From IMG/VR virus record IMGVR_UViG_3300032240_000516, positions 1 to 24,683 of that record: a DNA stretch of 24,683 bases; one strand, 5' to 3'. Made by a program: the position numbers and the translations under genes. The DNA comes from a virus. The notes below the pieces were generated by a model. The model was not told where the DNA came from, searched no databases, and worked only from the letters and a program-made list of their open reading frames with translations. Each line of letters begins with the position of its first letter. Within the stretch, counting starts at the first letter, position 1. Shown here in pieces: positions 20,554-24,683 of the stretch.

Positions 20554-21359
20554 GCTGAAAACTTCTTTCCATCAACATAGCAAGTATAGTCTTTTGCTAT
20601 TTCAATTAGTTGAATGTGTGGCTTTTCCCCATTCTCAATATGAGCAATAGCAAAAGCTTTCTGCCAGTTATGATTATTAGTATATTTCATTCCGTCACTA
20701 TTCTCATCACACATGTGGCCAATCTCATATCCACGAAGAGTTTCTCCTTCTCCGCCGTTGCGAAGTTGGAATGTCTGATAAAATGTTCCTGCTCTGTGAG
20801 AGTGTCCACGAATAATAGATACTCCAAAATTTTCTACATCTTTTCGAACTGACTCACCAGCATTTTGTGAAATAGCATTTCCATGATGTACGTGAATGTC
20901 TCCAAAGCGACGCTTTGGTGCATCATTATAATAGATATATTCATAGCCCAAAGAATCTAAAGACCACAATGCTTCTGGGGTTACATCTGCTGCATACTCT
21001 GGAAGTTTTTTATCTAGGTATTCAAAAATTCGAATATCGTGATTTCCAAGTGCAGAAAATAATTGTGCATTAGGCATCATATCTCTTGTCTTGGCGTAAA
21101 AATCTCTTGCAGCTTTTGCTTCGTGACGAATCATAGGAACAATAAGATCTCTGCTGTCATCTTTGTGCAACTGCATAAATTCTGCTGAACGTCCCTCTGT
21201 ATACTTACTATAGCATGCCTGATCGTCTGTATCTCCAAGGTAATCAATTACATCTGGCTTAAACCATTTCATTACCTGAAACCATAAAGCGATTGCTCTA
21301 TCATCTTGATAAGGGAACTGCTGATCGGATGAAAGCATCCATTTTAAATCATTTGACAT
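20550..21359 (-). CDS. Calcineurin-like metallophosphoesterase
   Basis: A 269-residue protein with the metallophosphoesterase motif order: D12 in SSDQQFP, GDTDD (42-46), GNHD (~105-108), VHHG (~157-160) and GHSH (~185-188), which together hold two metal ions. The first motif has Gln where D-x-H is usual, and DxQ is seen in some phage members. The substrate could be a nucleotide, a phosphorylated sugar or protein, or DNA ends. No ribosome site is visible before the ATG, and the gene lies behind a terminator-like hairpin. Confidence 0.88.
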   Translation of the reverse strand: MSNDLKWMLSSDQQFPYQDDRAIALWFQVMKWFKPDVIDYLGDTDDQACYSKYTEGRSAEFMQLHKDDSRDLIVPMIRHEAKAARDFYAKTRDMMPNAQLFSALGNHDIRIFEYLDKKLPEYAADVTPEALWSLDSLGYEYIYYNDAPKRRFGDIHVHHGNAISQNAGESVRKDVENFGVSIIRGHSHRAGTFYQTFQLRNGGEGETLRGYEIGHMCDENSDGMKYTNNHNWQKAFAIAHIENGEKPHIQLIEIAKDYTCYVDGKKFSA

Positions 21360-21384
21360 TAATAATATCTATTCTGTTAGACAC

Positions 21385-21408
21385 AAAAAGTCACGATTGC
21401 CGTGACTT
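21385..21408 (-). terminator. Intrinsic terminator/attenuator before the phosphoesterase
   Basis: On the minus strand AAGTCACG and CGTGACTT form a perfect 8-bp stem with a 5-base loop, followed by TTTTTG. It closes the structural module and also lies within the leader of any transcript from the promoter at 21421-21448. Confidence 0.75.
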
Positions 21409-21420
21409 GTTGTTTTGATA

Positions 21421-21448
21421 AGTGTACTATATTTTATTGGTTTGTCAA
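21421..21448 (-). promoter_or_regulatory. Candidate promoter overlapping a stop codon
   Basis: The minus strand has a perfect TTGACA (21443-21448) containing the TGA stop of the gene upstream, a 16-base spacer and TACACT (21421-21426) as a weaker -10. A terminator hairpin follows 12 bases later. Confidence 0.45.
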
Positions 21449-21888
21449 CCAGATTTTGCTACTGCAAAATAATGTAGGGTTACTGATGTTGGCTTTACAA
21501 TTGCTGAGCCCACTCCATTAGCCGCTCTAGTGATCCACACTGTAACTCCTGTGGCTGAGGCTGTTCCAGATTGAATAAAATGAATTAATTCTGAATCTGT
21601 TGAGGCAGTCTCTAATGTTATTTGAACTGTTGCAGGTTCTGCTGTTAATGGTGGGGTAAAATTAATTCTTACTGGATGTCCAGCCTTTGAAACATCAACA
21701 GTTCCAACTGGCCATGTTCCAGCAACCATTTTTCTAGAAATAGCTTTATCAGCCAGTGTTCCAAATGTTCCAGCAAATTGTGCAGCATTGGAATTAATTT
21801 CGTTTACATATGTGACAAGATCCTGTAATTGGCTGGCACTAATTGGTGCACCCTCTTGAAATGTAATATTTTTAAAATCCGTTGCCAT
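21445..21888 (-). CDS. Small structural-like (tail/fibre) protein
   Basis: A 147-residue protein. The N-terminus (ITFQEGAPISASQLQDLVTY) is helical, and the rest is rich in Val/Thr/Ile strands (RINFTPPL, ATVQITLE, VTLHYFAVAK) that suggest a beta-sandwich of fibre or baseplate type. GAGG lies 7 bases before the ATG. It follows two coiled-coil genes and the large fibre-like gene, so it probably belongs to the virion. No named family is recognised. Confidence 0.7.
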   Translation of the reverse strand: MATDFKNITFQEGAPISASQLQDLVTYVNEINSNAAQFAGTFGTLADKAISRKMVAGTWPVGTVDVSKAGHPVRINFTPPLTAEPATVQITLETASTDSELIHFIQSGTASATGVTVWITRAANGVGSAIVKPTSVTLHYFAVAKSG

Positions 21889-21890
21889 TT

Positions 21891-22073
21891 TTACCCCTCA
21901 ATTTTTTGAGCAATACTATCGCTGTAGTCTTGCATCTGCTGTTCTCTTTCTTGTTTTTCATTAATTAAGTTTGTTAGTTCTGCTCTAAGTACAGCAACCT
22001 TAACTTCATAATCCGATACAATTTCGCCAATGCGAGATTGCAAAGCGGTTATAATTAATTCCGCCTTTTCCAT
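21891..22073 (-). CDS. Small coiled-coil protein
   Basis: A 60-residue, fully helical protein with heptad-like Leu/Val/Ile spacing (VKVAVLRAELTNLINEKQ) and polar Gln/Glu surfaces, likely an oligomer. AGGAG lies 6 bases before the ATG. It is two bases away from both neighbours, so it is part of the structural operon. A fibre trimerisation or tail accessory role is a guess. Confidence 0.7.
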   Translation of the reverse strand: MEKAELIITALQSRIGEIVSDYEVKVAVLRAELTNLINEKQEREQQMQDYSDSIAQKIEG

Positions 22074-22074
22074 G

Positions 22075-22299
22075 TTATGCTCCTGCTGTTAGATCTGCCT
22101 TTTCAGAATCCAAGAGTGCTTTCTTGGCCTGTAATTCTGTAAGTCTTTCGTTTAGCTTTGTTGCGTATGAATTATCTTTATCAATAGATGCACCATATTC
22201 AATAATGTCTAGCTCTAAGCCGTAAATTGCATATTCAACATTTTTGATATGTTGATTAAGGATGCTTAGCTTATCCTCGTTTGTTAGTAGTGATGTCAT
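22075..22299 (-). CDS. Small coiled-coil protein
   Basis: A 74-residue helical protein with heptad-like repeats (YATKLNERLTELQAKKALL). It resembles the next coiled-coil gene in size and make-up and may be paired with it. AGGAGG lies 5-6 bases before the ATG and a good promoter is just upstream. The function is unknown. Confidence 0.72.
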   Translation of the reverse strand: MTSLLTNEDKLSILNQHIKNVEYAIYGLELDIIEYGASIDKDNSYATKLNERLTELQAKKALLDSEKADLTAGA

Positions 22300-22315
22300 T
22301 TGTTCCTCCTGTTAT

Positions 22316-22344
22316 ATTATAGCAAATTAACCCTATTGGGTCAA
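22316..22344 (-). promoter_or_regulatory. Promoter for the coiled-coil/structural operon
   Basis: The minus strand reads TTGACC (22339-22344), 17 bases, then TTGCTATAAT with the -10 at 22316-22321 and an extended TG. The short leader carries AGGAGG. It lies 10 bases past the stop of the fibre-like gene. Confidence 0.75.
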
Positions 22345-22354
22345 TACCCTTATT

Positions 22355-24683
22355 TTATACACCGTTATTTGCACCGCTATATTGAGTTACCCCAAGACCG
22401 TCTGTATAAACTCTTCTTACCTTCAACCAACGTGGGTTTGATGCAGCATTTGCAACTGTAATATCTATTGTTGTTGCTGTTGTTGTTGCACTATAGGAAC
22501 CAAAACCACCAGTTGAACTAGTTGAACTAATTGCATATTGATATCCAACAGCTGTACCACCAGTAACTGTACCTCCAGACCAGTTCCAACGCTTGTAGCT
22601 TGTAGATCCTGATCCAAAGTTTCCTACGAATGTTACCGTTGGGTTTGTTGATGAGTTTGTCACGGCAGCCCAAGTAGCATACAAAGTTACGTCAGCATTT
22701 AATGCATATGAACCTCCAGCTGAATAACTTGTTCCAGATCCATCAGCTGCTGTATTCCAACCCGCAAATGTACAATTTGTCCTTGTAAACCCATTTGCCC
22801 TAAGAGTAACAGAACCATTACCAGTTGTTGATGTTGTACTTCCTGAAGTACTTCCATTTCCAGCATATGTGATAGTATAGTTAGTTACCACAGTATTAGA
22901 AGTACCAGATGCAATTGCAGTTGTATCATTATATCCCGAAACAGATTTTGTAACTGTAATAGAGCTAGATACGTTAGAACCTAAACCTGTTACAGTTACG
23001 GCTCCAGTTGAAGAATTTACCGAATATCCAGTTGTTGCAGTTATAGAGTACGTTGCTCCTGTTTGAGCAGTAGCTACTGTAGCTGACCAACCACCATTTG
23101 CACTTACACCTGTATTATATGAAAATGCAACTGCGTCTGCTAAAGCAGAAGTAATTTGATTACTATAAAAATAATATGTAGTTCCATTTGTTCCAACAAC
23201 TTTATCTCTTACTGTAAATACATATGGAGTTCCTGATGGGTCCGCAGTTGATATTGTATAAGGATTTGATGTTCTCGTTAAAGAGTTAGTGTCTCCATTT
23301 GGAGATACTAGGTTTGCTGTATTTGTGCTATATATAAGAACTGATGTAATAGTTGAAGCATTATTATATGTACCAGCAGACCATGTAATTGTATCTCCAT
23401 ATTTAACTGTTGTAGTAGAGTTAGTGCCAGTTGCTTTTGCTGTTGGTGCGGTACTTTGTGAAACAGCTGGGTTGGAATTTGTAGTAAAAGATTTTGATGT
23501 AGAACCAGAATATAAATCATCGTAGTTCCAAGATCTCATATATATGGTGTAGTCAGTACTTGCGGACAATCCAGTTAAACTAATTGGACCAACATAAATA
23601 TTAGTCCAGTTTGTATTGTTTAAAGAATATTGATTCCAGTTAATTGTATTAGATCCAGGTGATGAAGTTGTTGTAAATGCAATACTTGCTGTGGTATAAG
23701 ACGAACCAGTTCCAGGAGTAATTGTTCCTATGCTCGGAGCAGAAGGATTTGTTCCATCAACATTTTTCCAAACTAAGCCAGTAGACGTTCCAGAATCACT
23801 ATACACTGCATTTGATAAACTGTAATCTGAACCTCTTCCACGAACAGTATATCTGTAATATCTATAGTATGGTGCTGTAAAGGTTTTACTTGTTCCAGAC
23901 AAGACATATGCCGAATTATCTAAAGTTTGAGATGATCCACCAATTGTTACATAACTCCATGTACTGTTATCTGTACTTCCTTGTAATGCTACTTCATATC
24001 CAACAGAATTTGCAGATGAATTCCATCCGACTGTAACTGTTCTATTTCCAGATGGTTCAGATGCAGATTGAATTGCTCCAGAAGGAAAACCTTTGCTTCC
24101 GCTGGTTGTTGTAAATGCACTAGGACCAGAAAGTGTATCAAATGTGGTTGTTCCGTAACTTGTAGAAGTTAATCCACTATAATTAACTCCTCTAATTCTT
24201 ACAGTATTATTAGTTGAACCTGTTGTTAAATTAGATATGTAAGCAAAAAGTTGATTTCCAATACCCACCCAGGATCCATTATTTACAGAATATTCGTATT
24301 GATAAAATTTTGTACTGCCTAAATTTAATGGAGCATTCCATCTAACTACCGCACTAGTTTGAGTAACAGAGTCATATGTAACGTTAGTTGGAGCAGAAGG
24401 TGCGGAAGGAATAAAACTCGTTAAAGTATAATATGTATCATCGGCAGAAGCATTTGAAGCAAGTTGTATCCATCCAGCCCAAGAAGAGCCTTTGTAAGAA
24501 AAACTTTTTAATATTAAAGTATTGCTTGTTGCGTCCAAATAAAATTGACTATCATTTCCATTTGCAGCATATGAATTTCCAATACTTTTTTTAATTCCAT
24601 TATAATAATATCCTGGATAATTTAAATCTTTTATTGTGTTATTTGTGATAGAAGAAAGTGAATAATATGCAAACACTACTGGG
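22355..24683 (-). CDS. Fibre-like protein with FnIII and InlB-type repeats, 5' end cut by window
   Basis: The frame is open to the right edge, so the start lies outside. A GTG at 24676 has no visible ribosome site. At least 773 residues are seen, numbered here from that GTG. After a Tyr/Asn-rich start come fibronectin type III-like domains (~92-180, ~183-300, ~309-399 and probably ~400-512), an Ig-like stretch (~513-590), a Listeria-Bacteroides/InlB B-type repeat (~600-670, with FAGWNTAADGSGTSYSAGG and VTLYATW), and a final FnIII-like segment (~675-773). Such domains bind sugars or proteins on cell surfaces. In a phage they suggest a tail fibre, head decoration or adhesin. No signal peptide can be judged, as the start is missing. 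Confidence 0.88.
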   Translation of the reverse strand, partial: PVVFAYYSLSSITNNTIKDLNYPGYYYNGIKKSIGNSYAANGNDSQFYLDATSNTLILKSFSYKGSSWAGWIQLASNASADDTYYTLTSFIPSAPSAPTNVTYDSVTQTSAVVRWNAPLNLGSTKFYQYEYSVNNGSWVGIGNQLFAYISNLTTGSTNNTVRIRGVNYSGLTSTSYGTTTFDTLSGPSAFTTTSGSKGFPSGAIQSASEPSGNRTVTVGWNSSANSVGYEVALQGSTDNSTWSYVTIGGSSQTLDNSAYVLSGTSKTFTAPYYRYYRYTVRGRGSDYSLSNAVYSDSGTSTGLVWKNVDGTNPSAPSIGTITPGTGSSYTTASIAFTTTSSPGSNTINWNQYSLNNTNWTNIYVGPISLTGLSASTDYTIYMRSWNYDDLYSGSTSKSFTTNSNPAVSQSTAPTAKATGTNSTTTVKYGDTITWSAGTYNNASTITSVLIYSTNTANLVSPNGDTNSLTRTSNPYTISTADPSGTPYVFTVRDKVVGTNGTTYYFYSNQITSALADAVAFSYNTGVSANGGWSATVATAQTGATYSITATTGYSVNSSTGAVTVTGLGSNVSSSITVTKSVSGYNDTTAIASGTSNTVVTNYTITYAGNGSTSGSTTSTTGNGSVTLRANGFTRTNCTFAGWNTAADGSGTSYSAGGSYALNADVTLYATWAAVTNSSTNPTVTFVGNFGSGSTSYKRWNWSGGTVTGGTAVGYQYAISSTSSTGGFGSYSATTTATTIDITVANAASNPRWLKVRRVYTDGLGVTQYSGANNGV

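Overview
The window looks like a piece of a tailed double-stranded DNA phage genome (Caudoviricetes) with an AT-rich, very tightly packed layout. The evidence is a large terminase with both ATPase and nuclease motifs, a CHAP endolysin, fibre-like repeat proteins, and a near-complete replication set (DnaE polymerase, DnaB helicase, DnaG primase, gp32-like SSB, RecA, RuvC, Cas4-like nuclease). Every gene I can support lies on the minus strand, so transcription runs from high to low coordinates. Neighbouring genes are mostly joined by ATGA or TAATG junctions or by short overlaps. The host cannot be read directly. Good Shine-Dalgarno sites, SigA/sigma70-type promoters, one apparently leaderless gene and Ala-rich exported proteins would fit an actinobacterium, perhaps a freshwater one, but that is inference.

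Layout in the direction of transcription. (1) 24683-21445: virion/tail module, with a fibre-like FnIII plus InlB-type repeat protein cut by the window edge, two tiny coiled-coil proteins and a small structural-looking protein, closed by a hairpin-plus-T-run terminator. (2) 21359-19133: metallophosphoesterase, a small zinc ribbon, a helix-turn-helix protein and several small unknowns leading into the helicase. (3) 19176-8155: replication and recombination, comprising DnaB, DnaG, SSB, small zinc proteins, DnaE, a MazG-like protein, RecA, a PD-(D/E)XK resolvase-like protein, a Cas4-like nuclease, a zinc-finger protein, RuvC and a 48-residue HTH protein. (4) 8158-4684: methyltransferase, a possible nucleotide-metabolism protein, then small and large terminase behind a consensus promoter with a perfect palindrome in its spacer. 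(5) 4673-1786: tRNA-Met/Ile(CAT), a Dps-like ferritin, tRNA-Arg(TCT), the endolysin, an exported HNH-like protein, an Hsp20 and an FmdB-type zinc ribbon. (6) 1728-1: a long exported Ala/Thr/Pro-rich surface protein that starts with TTG and runs off the left edge.

The regulatory DNA is unusually readable. About ten minus-strand promoters with TATAAT-like -10 boxes, several of them extended (TGnTATAAT), sit in the tiny gaps. Several are built on the stop codon of the gene before. Some leaders begin with a hairpin at or near the predicted transcript start (hsp20, the surface protein, tRNA-Arg). The most notable observations are the operator-like palindrome and leaderless start before the small terminase gene, the possible RNA thermometer in front of hsp20, the tRNA-mRNA junctions, two short genes of 47 and 48 codons, and one 119-base stretch that seems to code in two frames.
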